Shown here piece by piece: positions 48,966 through 60,690 of a DNA stretch of 64,000 nt (its first letter is position 1; each line of letters opens with the position of its first letter). Made by a program: the position numbers and the translations under genes. The notes under the pieces were generated by a model. It was given only the letters and a program-made list of their open reading frames with translations, was not told the DNA's origin and did no database searches. Location of the stretch: the NCBI GenBank assembly GCA_945643635.1, contig CALZFC010000006.1, forward strand, positions 12,207,501 through 12,271,500. Direction: 5' to 3'. The stretch is from Allodiplogaster sudhausi. Taxonomy: Eukaryota; Nematoda; Chromadorea; Rhabditida; Diplogasteridae.

Positions 48966-49301
48966 AAGAGATCATTGTGGAGAGCTTTGTAATCCACTCA
49001 GAAAGCCATCTGTTACCTTAATCGTAGATTGTGGATGCCTCATGGACTCGTGTTCTAGCTGCCTATTCTGCCCTCTTGCCTTCTCCTCCCTCCAGCTGCC
49101 TCCCTCTCTTCTTCTCTTTCTCCTTCTCATCACTACACTCATAATCTCCCTTTCTTCTGCTTTCTGATGACCCCTTTCAATCACTCATACATTTCTCTAC
49201 CTTTATTATCTGTATCTCCCTCTCTCGAATCCGTTGTCCCCTTCTCTCTTTCTCTCTCCCTCTCTCTCTCTCACTCTCTTTCTCTCTCTCCCTCTCTCTT
49301 C

Positions 49302-49340
<39 letters not shown>

Positions 49341-49994
49341 CTCTTCTCCCTCTTCTCTGAATGGTTACTAAGCAGTGCCTTATGAATACCGCAAGCGATT
49401 TACGAGCGGCCAGCGCCCTCGTGAAACCGCAACTCGTGGCCATGCAGACACCTTCTTGCCCGCTACTTTACTCCTCTCCTGGCTCTATTCCTCCTTCCAC
49501 TCCACCTTTCGTAGCCTCTTTCCTCCTTCTACATTTATTTTCTCTCATTTTCTCTCTATCTATTTCTCTCCCTCCCTCTTTCTATCTCTCGCTCGCTACC
49601 CTTTCCAATACTATTGCCCTCTATCCTATTCACTTGAATTGCATTCAAACTCTGAAAAGGTGTGCATTGAAGGGAGGATGGAGATGGGGAAAGGAACTGA
49701 ATCGTTAGGAAGTTAAGAATGAAAATGGACACCCAATAAAGAAATGCAAACATTATGATTACAGCGCCACAGAAATTTCATTATCCTAATTTCTTACTCA
49801 TTACTCACGGGATATTCATTCCTTCACGCTATTTCTTGAAAAGAACAAGGCTACCGGTAGGATGTCTTCTGATCGGCCGGTAGCTTTGATGTGTTGCGGA
49901 AGAGCTTCTCGTTAAGAGCGAGTCCTGAATGGAAAAACATTCCTGCATGTTTGCCTATTTCTCCCAACCTCTTCATTCTCTCCCTCTCCCCTCC

Positions 49995-50038
<44 letters not shown>

Positions 50039-50258
50039 AACCTCCCATGCAATCTTCCTTTTGCCATCAAACAAGAAGCATTGCGCATCATCTTGTTATG
50101 CCGTCAAATAATGAGTCCCAACTCCTTTTTCTACTCTCTGTCGGCTTGAGAGTAAATACGCTCTGAAGTTACTCAACAAAGAAAATCTGGAAGGCTTTGA
50201 CCGTTCCATTCCTTGAGAATGAGATAACTTAGGTAAGCGAGTGAAATATCCTATAACG

Positions 50259-50302
<44 letters not shown>

Positions 50303-51490
50303 GGGAGAGACATGGAGATTCCTGCTAATCTGTCCAGCCCTTTCCTTCCTAATTGTCTGTCATGCCATTTGGTGTGTGGAATGTCGAGTATCCGCTCCTT
50401 CACACACTTAATTACCTCGTTCCACAACTCCCTTATCGCCTCTTCTGTTATGGAGTGAAAATAACTGCAGGGAGGAGATAACTCTTCTCAATATTTTGAG
50501 TACGGAAGAATTGTCCTCTCTGTGGATAACAAAATGTCATGGCGGATGTGAATAGTGTGATGAAAGATGGAAAAGAAAACGAATTCTGACAGGCCGGCCA
50601 TCTGCCTTGGCACTCACTCCCTTCCCCCCCCCTCTCTCCTCAAATCACTCTCAGTTCATTTCAATCGCTTCATCTGCTCTATTTCATATTGAATCATGTC
50701 TGTACACTCTCTGTCCCACATTTCTCTCACTGTTTCTGTCTGTCTCTCTCTCTCTCTCTCTCTTTCTCTCATGCTCTTCCATTTCTTCCCTGGAATACGG
50801 TATTGAAAAGGCGGTTGTCTAAAGGAAAGGAGAAGAACGGAGTGCCAGGGGGAAGCGGCCGGCCGACTCGCACTTGTCGGTGTCTTCTCTCTGAGAATGG
50901 AGAGAGAATAAGCAGCTTTGCTCTGGGAATGGGTATTTGTGATGGGAAGGGAGAAGGACGGTAAAGATTGTGATATCCTATAGATAAGGAGTGTTTGGCA
51001 GGAGAGAAGCCGTTCCCCTGCAGTCACTGCGACCGGAAGTTCGCGAACAGCTCAGACCGGAAGAAGCACATGCACGTACACACTTCATCGAAGCCGTACT
51101 CCTGCCGGGTCCAGGGATGCGCCAAGACTTACACGCATCCTTCTTCCCTAAGGAAACATCTCCGAGTACGTTGAGGTTTATACAGTTACCTTCTATGTTT
51201 CAGATGTTTATAATGAACATCCTACATGTTTTTTTATTCACAGAGAGATTGTTCCTTTAATCGAACTTACTCTCTTGCTCTCTCCTTCTCTCTCTGCTTC
51301 TCTTTCTCTCTCTCCCTCCTTATCTCTCTCTCTCCCTCTTGATGAACCACTTCCTGTCACTCTAAGCTTCATTCCATGTTCAAGATGTTAATCTAACATG
51401 AGATAAGCATTTCGTCAGGTCAGAAGTGGCAAAGATGATTGGCAAGGAAGTGCAGTCAAGTGGAATCCCCCTGTGCTCCCTCTTCTGGTA

Positions 51491-51550
<60 letters not shown>

Positions 51551-51980
51551 CATCTTTCTCTCTCTTTCTCGATCGCTCTATATCTCAATCTGTCTCTCTC
51601 CCTATCCCTCTGTCTCTCACAGTTTCTCTTTCTGTCTTTCTCTCCCTCTGTCTTTCCTTAGCTCATTTCTCACCTGTCCTAAATTAGTTCATCAGGAAGA
51701 AGGACAAGAAAAGATAAAGAAGAATTGAGAGTGAGAATTCTAATATTTCTGAGAGTCATTGCTGTGGAAATTGACTATTTACTTTCTGGCGCAGTTTTCC
51801 ACACTTCGCATACTGTCTGCATCTTTTCCCTCTCTTCTTTCATCCTATCTTTGAATTCCTTATCACCCTCGCTAGAGATTCGGAATTACATACTATCTGT
51901 GAGGTGCATGCTCAGTACATAATTCTCTCTCGTGCCGCAACCTTCTCATGCATCCTGATTTTCCCTGACCTCGTTATAAC

Positions 51981-52024
<44 letters not shown>

Positions 52025-52720
52025 CTCTCTTTCTCGGTCTCTCTCAGCCTCTCTTTGTTCTCTCTCTCGCTCTCTCTTTCTTTGTCTCTCTCAACTTTTC
52101 TCTTTCTTTCTCTCTCTCGTTTTCTTTTTCTTTCGCTCTCTCTTTCTCTGTATCTCTCAGCCTCTCTCTTTCTCTCTCTCTCTCGCTTTATCTTTCTCTC
52201 GCTCTCTCTTTCTCTGTATCTCTCAGCCTCTCTCTTTCTCTCTCTCTCTCTCGCTTTATCTTTCTCTCGCTCTCTCTTTCTCTGTATCTCTCAGCCTCTC
52301 TCTTTCTCTCTCTCTCTCTCGCTTTATCTTTCTTTCGCTCTCTCTTTCTCTGTATCTCTCAGCCTCTCTCTTTCTCTCTCTCTCTCTCGCTTTATCTTTC
52401 TCTCGCTCTCTTTCTCAGTCTCTCTCAGCCTCTCTCTTTCTCTCTCTCGCTCTCTCTTTCTCTGTCTCTCTCAGCCTCTCTCTGTCAGGCGCACGAGAAG
52501 AGTGGGAACTTCAAGCTGTCTCCGTGTGAGTTGAACGACAGCGCAGACTCTGGCCACGGCTCTCCTCCTGAGTTTGTTCCCTTCCCCACTCCCGGAATGA
52601 AGAATGAGAATGAGGTGAGGACTGTTTCTGATCTCATCCATGAATCACCGCATTCTCCCACTGGCAGATGCTTTTAATTACTCTTGTCCCCTTTTACTTC
52701 TTCTCGCTTTTTCTCTCTCG

Positions 52721-52782
<62 letters not shown>

Positions 52783-52978
52783 CTCTCTTTATAGCCCCCT
52801 CGCGTTCTCAATCTTCCACGCTTTCTCTTCCTTTACCTCTTTTCAGGCTCCAACTCTTCCGCCTGGTCCGCCCTCTCATCCTCCACTCCCTATTTTCTAC
52901 CGTCCTCCCCCTCTTCCACTTTCGCATGAGTTCCCTTTCGATCACAAACTTGCCTACCATTTCAATACTTGTGAGTAG
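47412..52978 (+). CDS. Zic/odd-paired-type C2H2 zinc-finger transcription factor
   Basis: Seven phased exons: 47412-47622, 47670-47862, 47917-47998, 48044-48167, 51002-51165, 52489-52614 and 52847-52978, giving 343 residues. The five-finger Zic/Gli array is present. Finger 1 is [14 protein letters not shown]... with the tandem-Trp style of Zic; finger 2 is [17 protein letters not shown]; finger 3 is [20 protein letters not shown]; finger 4 has [19 protein letters not shown]; finger 5 is [20 protein letters not shown], then [11 protein letters not shown]. The N-terminal part is Pro/Tyr-rich and the C-terminus Pro-rich ([18 protein letters not shown]). It should act in the nucleus in embryonic patterning, as Zic, opa and REF-2 do. 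The HTSSKPY link fits Zic better than Gli. Intron 4 (2.8 kb) and intron 5 (1.3 kb) are the largest in the window, and repeat-rich. Confidence 0.93.
49235..49340. repeat. (CT)n microsatellite in Zic intron 4
   Basis: About 100 bp of CT repeats. A GA tract at 48897-48966 in the same intron is its rough complement. Confidence 0.9.
51986..52485. repeat. CT-rich minisatellite ending at the Zic exon 6 acceptor
   Basis: A CT tract followed by five to six copies of a 65-69 bp unit marked by CTCAGCCTCTCTCTTTCTCT and a GCTTTATCTTTCT core (GTATCTCTCAGCC at about 52149, 52214, 52281 and 52350). It runs directly into the acceptor TCTGTCAG at 52481-52488. Confidence 0.92.
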
Positions 52979-53273
52979 ATCATTCATTCTTCTCCACTCT
53001 ACGACATGTCAGAACATTCCGACTGTTGTCATTTCGGGTCGAATGATGTCAGAAACATATGTATTTTACGATTTCTCCAATATCATTGTTATTTTGTAAA
53101 TATGTTTTTCTCTACTCTCTGCGCCCTCTCGTTTTACAGGAGTGCCATACGGGATATCATTTGTGAACAGTTGAGTTTCTTTTGGCGTTCATAATCCTTC
53201 TAAAAATTAATTATGTAATAGCGTGACTCTCGTAAGACAATATAAATCTGTGACCGGCGAGGTGGATGCTAGT

Positions 53274-53279
53274 AATAAA
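53274..53279 (+). terminator. polyadenylation signal of the Zic-type gene
   Basis: AATAAA about 300 nt past the Zic stop codon at 52978. Confidence 0.5.
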
Positions 53280-53604
53280 GTTGACTGAGACGGAATGAAT
53301 GGAGAAGTTGTTTGATAAGCACTCGAGAGGAAGAAGCGCGGCTGGAGAAGGAAAAGAGGCCAGATATGCCCATCTTCTCTCTTACGTCACAATGGACTCT
53401 CCTCGACCTGAACGACTTCCCTTGTCTCTGAGAGGGAAGAGAAGAAGAGAAGACAACAACTCTCTTCTCACAATCAGCTTCTGCCCCAATCTTCTGCTGC
53501 TACGAGTATCCATTGCCGATAAAGGACTTTCTTTTTTGTTCCTCTCTTTCCTCCTCAAATTTAAATTGTAGTGTGCAGACTATTGAATAAATTCACGCAA
53601 AACA

Positions 53605-53759
53605 GAATGTTCGTAACATAGCATCGGAATGTTCTCCCCACTTAGAACATTAATGTTCCGCTTGAATGCTCGTCTGGGGCGAACATTCCGTTTTGTGTGT
53701 TGATAGGTGCGGTTGTGTAAGAGATATGCGTCACCTCAGCCGACGGATGACGAATGTTC
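53605..53759. promoter_or_regulatory. cluster of GAAnnTTC (heat-shock-element-like) sites and palindromes
   Basis: GAATGTTC at 53605, 53627 and 53752, GAACATTC at 53681, and a perfect 14-bp palindrome GAACATTAATGTTC at 53645-53658. The outer pair also forms a 16-bp inverted repeat (53625-53640 and 53675-53690, one mismatch). GAAnnTTC is the core of heat-shock elements. The cluster is 470-625 bp before the next plus-strand start. It could alternatively be a small fold-back element. Confidence 0.45.
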
Positions 53760-54228
53760 AGCTCCTTTCAATAATGCAATATCTCGCATGGTGTCAACAA
53801 CTGTTTTCTCCCATTCCATCCCTCTTTCCTTTTACTATATTCGTTTCCTGTTTATGTTCATATGTCTGTAATTGTGATAACTCTTTGGGTCAGTGATGTG
53901 GTTCAGTGACGAATTGAATAGGAGGTGGAGGGTAAGGAGAGTAAGGAAATGCCGACAAGAAAACAGGAACGATTAGAGAGGTCAGTTGGGAGAAAGGCAT
54001 TGGATAATTGAGAAGGAGGTAACAAGGAAATAAGAAACAGTGTGAGTAAGTGAGAGAGTGCGAGAGAGAGTGTGAGTAAGTGAGTGCGAGAGATGACTCA
54101 CACTGAGTTCTGCGAACTGTTCTTGTTCAAGCAAAGTTTCCATGCTGACCATGAAATAAAACGGGAAGAATTGGTGAAGGGAGGGAGTGGGAACGCGGTC
54201 GATATCCTCTGTTCAGCAGTGCATTGGA

Positions 54229-55709
54229 ATGGCCGCCCCAACCACTGTCTTCTATTTTTCTGCTCTTCTCACAATCACCGCTTCTCTTCCGCACTATTCC
54301 AGAGGTTCGATTATATTTGAACTAGTCTGTCTAATATAGAATAATTATTAAACGACTTAAAATCTTCTTTTAAATTAGCATACAAATAAATGAAATATCT
54401 AAAGAAAAAAGTACTATATATTCTTGTCTTTATAATGTAGTCATATTAAGGTATGGCTCTTACATTAATTTTAAATGCTAATTTTTATGAAAACATCCGT
54501 TATAGCGTACATTTTTTAGGATACGGGCAAGGTTTCGGTAGCTACAGTGGAGACAGCACCGGGGGCTATGGCTTAGGCAGTGGATATGGAAATAACAATG
54601 GCTATGGAGGTAATTACGGTAACGGCTTCGGCTACGAAGGCAACTATGGCAGTGGATTCGGCAATGGAAACGGATATCCAAACGGCTATGGAAATAGTTA
54701 TGGCTATCACAGCATGAATGGCTACGGACAAAGCAGTGGATACGGAACAGGGTCTGGCAGCTATTCCCGTCCTTCTCCCACCACTTATTCATCGCCGTCA
54801 TCCTACAGCAACCCGGCCTCGCCCTCCTACAATTCTCCCTCAACCTACGGAAATCAGGCACCAATTCCTGCTGAGAGCTACCAGTCCTCTAATCCAATAG
54901 GGGGTTACGGTCGTCCCTCAGGCTACTCTGCTCCGTCCTCCCCCTCAGCCTCGACTTACTCTCGTCCAGTCGCCTCTTCAAGCTATGGTCGGCCCTCGAG
55001 CTACTCCGCCCCTGTCTCCAATTCTGCCAATCCCTCTAGCTATTCTCCCCCAGTCCCCTCTTCATCTTAAACCTACTCCAGACCGGCTTCTTCCAGCTAT
55101 GGCCGTCCCTCCGGCGGAGCTGCCTTTGGCAGTGCCACTCCTGGTTACCAACCACAGACTGCAGCTTCCCCAGCGGGCTATGTGGAGGGGTCCGGACCAG
55201 ATTCCGGGGGGTCATCCTTTCCGCACGCCGTAGCAGACAATACCGGAATGCCTCCCTTTGGTCAGACTGCGCCCGCCCCTTCCATGGCAGACACGACAGG
55301 CATCCAGAATCCTTCCTGGCAAGTCGGCCAGGAGGCATCCTTCAATCAACCACAGTTCAACCAGCCTAACCAATTTAACCGGCCAAATCAAGCCAGCCAG
55401 CCTCAGTTCAATCAGCCAAATCAGGCGAGTCAGCCTCAGATCCCTCCGCCTGCCCCCGCTTCGTGGCAAGAGCCCCAGTTGTCGCCCGCTTCCTCGGCCA
55501 GCCAGCCTCAGTCTCTGCCCCCGGCAGCTCCCGCTTCGTGGCAAGTTCCCCAGATATCACCGTCTGTCTCGGGTGGGGGGACGGCCGTGTCTCCCTCCGC
55601 GCAGACAGTCGAGATTGGGGCTGCCTCCCACCCCTCCGGCCAGTTCACTCCTCCTCCCGAGGCTGCTCTGCCCAATGTTCCTCCGCCGCCCACGGATGCC
55701 ATGCAATGA
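54229..55709 (+). CDS. secreted Gly/Tyr-rich then Pro/Gln-rich structural protein, interrupted by an in-frame TAA
   Basis: Exon 54229-54304 encodes a signal peptide (MAAPTTVFYFSALLTITASL). It joins in phase 1 to one large exon, 54520-55709. The first part is Gly-Tyr-Asn-rich (YGNNNGYGGNYGNGFGYEG), then Ser/Tyr/Pro repeats (YGRPSSYSAPV), then Gln/Pro/Asn repeats (FNQPNQASQPQ, APASWQ). A TAA at 55068-55070 sits between SSS and TYSRPASSSYGRP. The frame, amino-acid composition and repeat motifs continue unchanged for another 212 codons to TGA 55707. Either the allele is a recent nonsense mutant, the stop is read through, or the base is a sequencing error. The composition resembles eggshell, cuticle or silk-like matrix proteins. 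A specific role is not shown. Confidence 0.75.
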
Positions 55710-56449
55710 GGCCGTCCTTCTATTTTCATGCGATATCTTCTGTACCTTCAACTGATATCAACGGGTTCACTTTCTTGTACATATAAATGTAATATACTTG
55801 CTCGTATATTTAATTCAAATGTCCTGCTGAAAACAAAAAAAGGTGTTCAGAGTTCATCACTTTATCGGTGCAGATGTCTTTGGCAGGTTTCTCAAAACAG
55901 TTAAATTTGAAAGTCATGTTGTTCAAGCGATAGATCGAGAGAAAGGCGAGAACCTGAGTTAGACAAAAGAATAAAAAGAAGGAGATTGACGAATTCGCCA
56001 GATTTGTCAAGGTCTGGGTGAAGAATACAAAGAATGCAGTAAGACGAGTGGTGGGCAGAAAGAAATTAGAGAGATTAATGTGAGTCTTATTTTGTAGCAT
56101 TCTAAAGCTTTTAAGTTCATCGGCGATAAAGTGAGGAGTGGCAAGAAACGTACCAAAAATCTTCAAGAAAACTTTTAAAGCTGCACATTCTATTGCACTT
56201 TGGGACCAGAAATGTGAAAAATGCTAGCGTTAGGAATCTACAAATAAATTCGAAAAGTATTGAATATATATGTACATAACTTCCTGTTTTGAGAGAAAAA
56301 AAGTTGGTTGAGAATAATTATAGAACATTAGATAGCATTAACTTCCTTTCAAAATATATCCTTCATACTTGATCGAAATGATTAAAAAAAGTAAATAAAA
56401 TACCCAGAGAATAAAGACCACTCATAGTCAGAATTTTGTGAAGAATGCA
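55710..56449. other. interval with a hydrophobic minus-strand frame
   Basis: A minus-strand open frame at 55810-56166 contains Phe/Leu-rich stretches (FFVFFTQTLTNLANSSISFF) and ends NSEHLFLFSAGHLN. It may be a distal exon of the carboxypeptidase gene or of another membrane protein. I could not connect it. Confidence 0.3.
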
Positions 56450-59400
56450 TCACGACAAATGGATAAAGAGAAGTGAAATAAACACGATGGAAGAGACTTG
56501 GCTGAGGAGGGAAACAGAAGAGGAGAGAGTGGAATCATCATTCATGATATCAGTGATAAGGAAGAGAGAGAAGTCGAGACGAGCAGAACGGGCTTCTCTG
56601 CTCAGACGAACTGACTTTGTTGACCCGACGTACTCCGGATGCTCCACACGGACCTTAGGATCAATCATTTCCTCTGGTTTCTTGGAAAACGTTAGATGGT
56701 GGGGACCGGAGAGTGGATCTGAGACTATGAGTCGGGCGACAAGACTCACGCTAATGTTTATGAGCATTATCTATTATATTTTTCGTATATGTACATTTCC
56801 TAGCATCCGCCAAACAAATAGAAATTCCACTGCTGTGATGGCGGCAGAGGAAAAAGTAGGCCATAATGTAGCTCATAAAATTGTACTTGGTATTCGCCGA
56901 GATTGACGACCCTCCAGAATTCGCCGTCTTGGAATGTCCTGACATTCTTCGAGTTGTCATCGATAGACACCGTTGCATTCACAATTGGGACACCGCTACG
57001 AGCGTCGCGGACGAAGCCATGAACCGATCTTAAAATTTAGTATCTCTCTATTTCCGTCTCTCTCTCTCTCTCTCGATATCATAATTCTCTTCTTGACTCA
57101 TTTTTTGTCAGGAGCCTAAGTCATCTTAATATGAGAGCATATAAAAGGAATAGATACTAACGTATGTACTTGGTCAATAAACTGCAGCAGAGGATACTTG
57201 TTTTCATTCCAAAGCAGTCGAAGTTCTTGCCTAAATGAATAATAACAAATCACTCGTGCCCATGATGGCTAATAGAAATTGCACCTTTTAGGAAACTTGA
57301 CGCAGTTCACTTCAACAGTAATTTCGAGGCAATTTGTATGTACGTAATTCCAGTCTTGCATTCCACCCGAGACAATATACCTAAACATCACCCAAAGTTT
57401 TAAAACTCAGAATCAGGATTTTACGGTTGCGGCAATTTCTTCATAAGCATTCCTTAAAGGAGGTCTTAAGGGAAAAACTCCTACCACGAAGTCCCTGACG
57501 GATTTGGACGGAATGATAAAAAGTACGGAGTAAAGAATCAACAGAAATGGTTCCACTGCCCCTTGCCTCTCTCCCCAGAAACTTGTGGTTTGCACCACTG
57601 TCAGGTGAGCCTACGTGTTAAGAAAAACCCGGCCAATGTTGGTTGCGCGCACCATATGTATGCAATTCGTGGGCATGACTCATTTGGCCCCGGTTGCCAC
57701 AGCGTTGGTCTGTCAAAAATGTTTGAAAATGGCGGGAAAATAAAATATTTGGGAATTCAAAGTAGAAAACAGTGTTAGTTTCCTCAGAGCATGAAGGTTT
57801 TTGTGACTTCGGGACACTTGCAATCGAAGTTTCTAGCACAACCCGACCAAATAAGGCGAAAAAAACAAGACACTATTTATTCGTCTCGGACCTCCTTTAA
57901 ACAAAAAGAAGCAAAGCTACATATTATTGATCAGAGCTAACCAATGTGCGCCGTTTACAATTCCAAAAGTTGGATCTGAGTAAAAGTTGAGATTGTCATC
58001 TTGGCAGCGAGGACCCTGTCGCAGATATCAAAGAGTTATTAGAAGAGAAAAGGAAATGAATTACCGGCTTCCACATGGTTGGATGCGCTCTCGCATAGGA
58101 ATACGCCAGACGAACAAAGAGAGCGTTGTCCGGGGAGGGAGAATAACTGCTCTCTCTTCAATCACCATGTATGTACATACATATGTACAAATCTGTATAC
58201 AGCAGGAATAATGACAGATTTGGGCGACTCTGTCCTCATTATGAATCTTGTTACACTGAAGCGACTACTATGGCACATACAAGAGTTCTACTTCTTACAA
58301 CTACATATGTATGTACCTACATATGAATATTGAAAGACGACAATTCGACTCTTAATATCTTAATAGTAGGGGAGTCTTTGTTTTTGTTGTTTACTGTTTA
58401 CTTGCAAAAGATCTCTGATTGCAGTGAAATTAGCAGCAATGTCATGCATAGCAAGGATAGCCAACGAATGAAGAAGATGACTGGAATTGCATGGACCTGT
58501 GCCTCCTTCTGCTGCTCACTGACTTTTCTCGCATGGGAGAATCGTCGAAGGGATAGTTGACTATGCTTGTGCCGCCATGAAGATTGGCAGAGAGGACGAA
58601 GGGAATCGACCGACTCCAAGCCATCACTGATTCAGTCTCCGGCTCAAGCGGGGTCGACGGGTATATATCGGGCAGTCTGAGAGAAGAAGAATGGAGAAGA
58701 ACGAAGAGGTGGAAAGGAACAAACCTTGGGGGGAAGTTACGGTTGAGATCTACTCCATGAGCATTGAATCGGCCACGGACACTGGACTCGTCTCCCTCCG
58801 TCGCCAGTTCGTAGCCGTCGGGGTTCATCGAAGGCATCAAGTGAATCTCAAGACTTCTCCTGCACGCTTATCCAACTTCTATGCAGTTTAAGTGCAAAGA
58901 ATTACCCGTGTTAAATCGACCAATCGACGAATCCATGGATTCCTCGTGTAGCTGTTGAGAAGAGTCTCCGCCAGGGAGACCAGCATGACACGGCCAGTCG
59001 CCTATGTATAGTGCAAGGATAATACAGAGAGGAGAGAGCTAGAGGAGTGGGGAGACAGGCAGAGATGAGTGATATAAGCGGAAGAATTAGAGAAACAGAC
59101 AGAAATAAATACAAAACACTTCAATAACGAGAGAACGAAGAGAGAGATGAGGACCTCATTGCCGTGCATATTGGCGACATATTTGAATTCGGGAATGCCT
59201 GGACGATGAGTGTGTGCCTGGTTGGAGATAACCAGAACCCACAACTCTCGACCTTGGACGGATCGACCCGCAGAATACAGAAAAGACCGATTCGGATGCA
59301 GCAGAGCCAGCTCCTTCATACAAAGAAATATTCATTACTGCTTCTCATTTTATTACTTATTCATAATGGAATGCTGCTAGTCACTGAGAATATAAAATAG

Positions 59401-59977
59401 CAATTTATCTTCTAAACTCTCGCGTGCAAACTAGTCATATGTAGTTTCACATCCCTCATCAACATATTCCTGTGTTTCCCGTTCTTTCCTCGATATCCAA
59501 CATAATCTTCCGATGCCATAAAAAGTTCTCGCCTGAAGTTTCTTTGTCATCTCAAGATAGTTGAAGTGAGTGATATTGCTTGGCTCCTTGAGAGGGCCAA
59601 TAATTCTCCGGAGTTGTTCAGAAGCCAGAAATTCGCCTTGTGCCATGAAAGAAGCGATGAGCTCCTGTCAAGCAATCATATGCATACTTATGTATGTATG
59701 TTTGTATGTACATATGTACATACATACATACGTCTTTTTTCTAGGAACATCATGAACCTTTCAAAAATATTTAAAATCAGCGTTGGATTCCTTTTTTTAG
59801 TTCTTTTAACGGGCAGCATAGATTTATTTGGAAGAGTTATAAGTATATACAACTTGACAATATTCCTAAAACTCAACAAACTTGTTCGACTTCTTCAACG
59901 GGCTTCTCCTTGGAAATGGCAACCGCGGCGTAGGCTTCCACCAGCAGAAAGAGCACGGAGATTCTTCTTGATCCCAT
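56450..59977 (-). CDS. M14 carboxypeptidase of the E/D/N type with transthyretin-like domain
   Basis: Exons, high to low: 59882-59977, 59533-59664, 59155-59313, 58906-59001, 58725-about 58866, 58524-58676, 58065-58146, 57942-58015, 57285-57380, 57162-57230, 56887-57028, and a probable last exon ending at 56450. Signal peptide [20 protein letters not shown]. Zinc ligands lie in NMHGNE and [10 protein letters not shown], substrate contacts in [10 protein letters not shown] and [11 protein letters not shown], and the catalytic Glu in [11 protein letters not shown] transthyretin-like domain follows ([20 protein letters not shown]). It trims C-terminal basic residues from secretory peptides. The intron after 59533 has a GC donor. 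The join between 58906 and the next exon is out of phase in my reading (GTAATT donor, acceptors one or two bases off), so a hidden exon or frameshift may exist. The last exon, with hydrophobic [12 protein letters not shown], is tentative. Confidence 0.85.
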
Positions 59978-60356
59978 AATGCCTACACTTTTGACTTAAC
60001 GACAATGACATCCATTTATGGATTTTGGAACAATCTTTCACGTACACACATACATATGAATGTAGTATGTATATACACGTATTATATGTAGCTGCTGAAG
60101 ATCTGCTATCTCACATAACAGATAATTGCACCAACCTCTGAGATCTTTTGCTGTGCAGACGCGGTCATATCAGAGAAGAGCCATGGGCTGTCTCCCTTTG
60201 GAGAGATCGAGAAAGAAGAAAAGGAGGAGGGACTAATAAGGATAACGGATTGTGCCAGCGGTTGGCCGTTCCAAGCTACTAGAAAAAGCGAAAGTTTTTG
60301 CAGCACCGAAGGTCAGAGGCCGACTGGCGATTTCTATCAAAGCATAGCAGAGAGAG

Positions 60357-60359
<3 letters not shown>

Positions 60360-60396
<37 letters not shown>
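60360..60396. repeat. (GA)n microsatellite
   Basis: A pure GA run of about 37 bp. Confidence 0.95.
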
Positions 60397-60399
<3 letters not shown>

Positions 60400-60655
60400 G
60401 GGAGATGATGGGGAGGGATGGAGGAGAGGGAGAGGGGAAGGTGGAGGAGACAGAGAGAGATGGGTAGGGAAGAGCGAAGAAAGTGAGAAGAGACCACGTG
60501 TTGTGCAGGGGCAGACATGAGAAGCAGCGCGAAGCCGCCGTAAGCATGGAATGGAATCCGGAATAGGAAGGTTAGTGAAAGTGGCCGAAAGCATGGCAAC
60601 CGAGATCTGCCACAGATTAGCACCCACCAATGGCGAAAGAGAAAGCAAGGGGAGC

Positions 60656-60690
<35 letters not shown>

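Noticed and set aside
54478..54864. Cys/His/Arg-rich minus-strand frame
   Set aside because: It is the complement of the Gly/Tyr-rich coding exon, so its composition is a shadow.
57413..57598. Minus-strand 61-residue frame
   Set aside because: It lies inside an intron of the carboxypeptidase gene between two well-matched exons.
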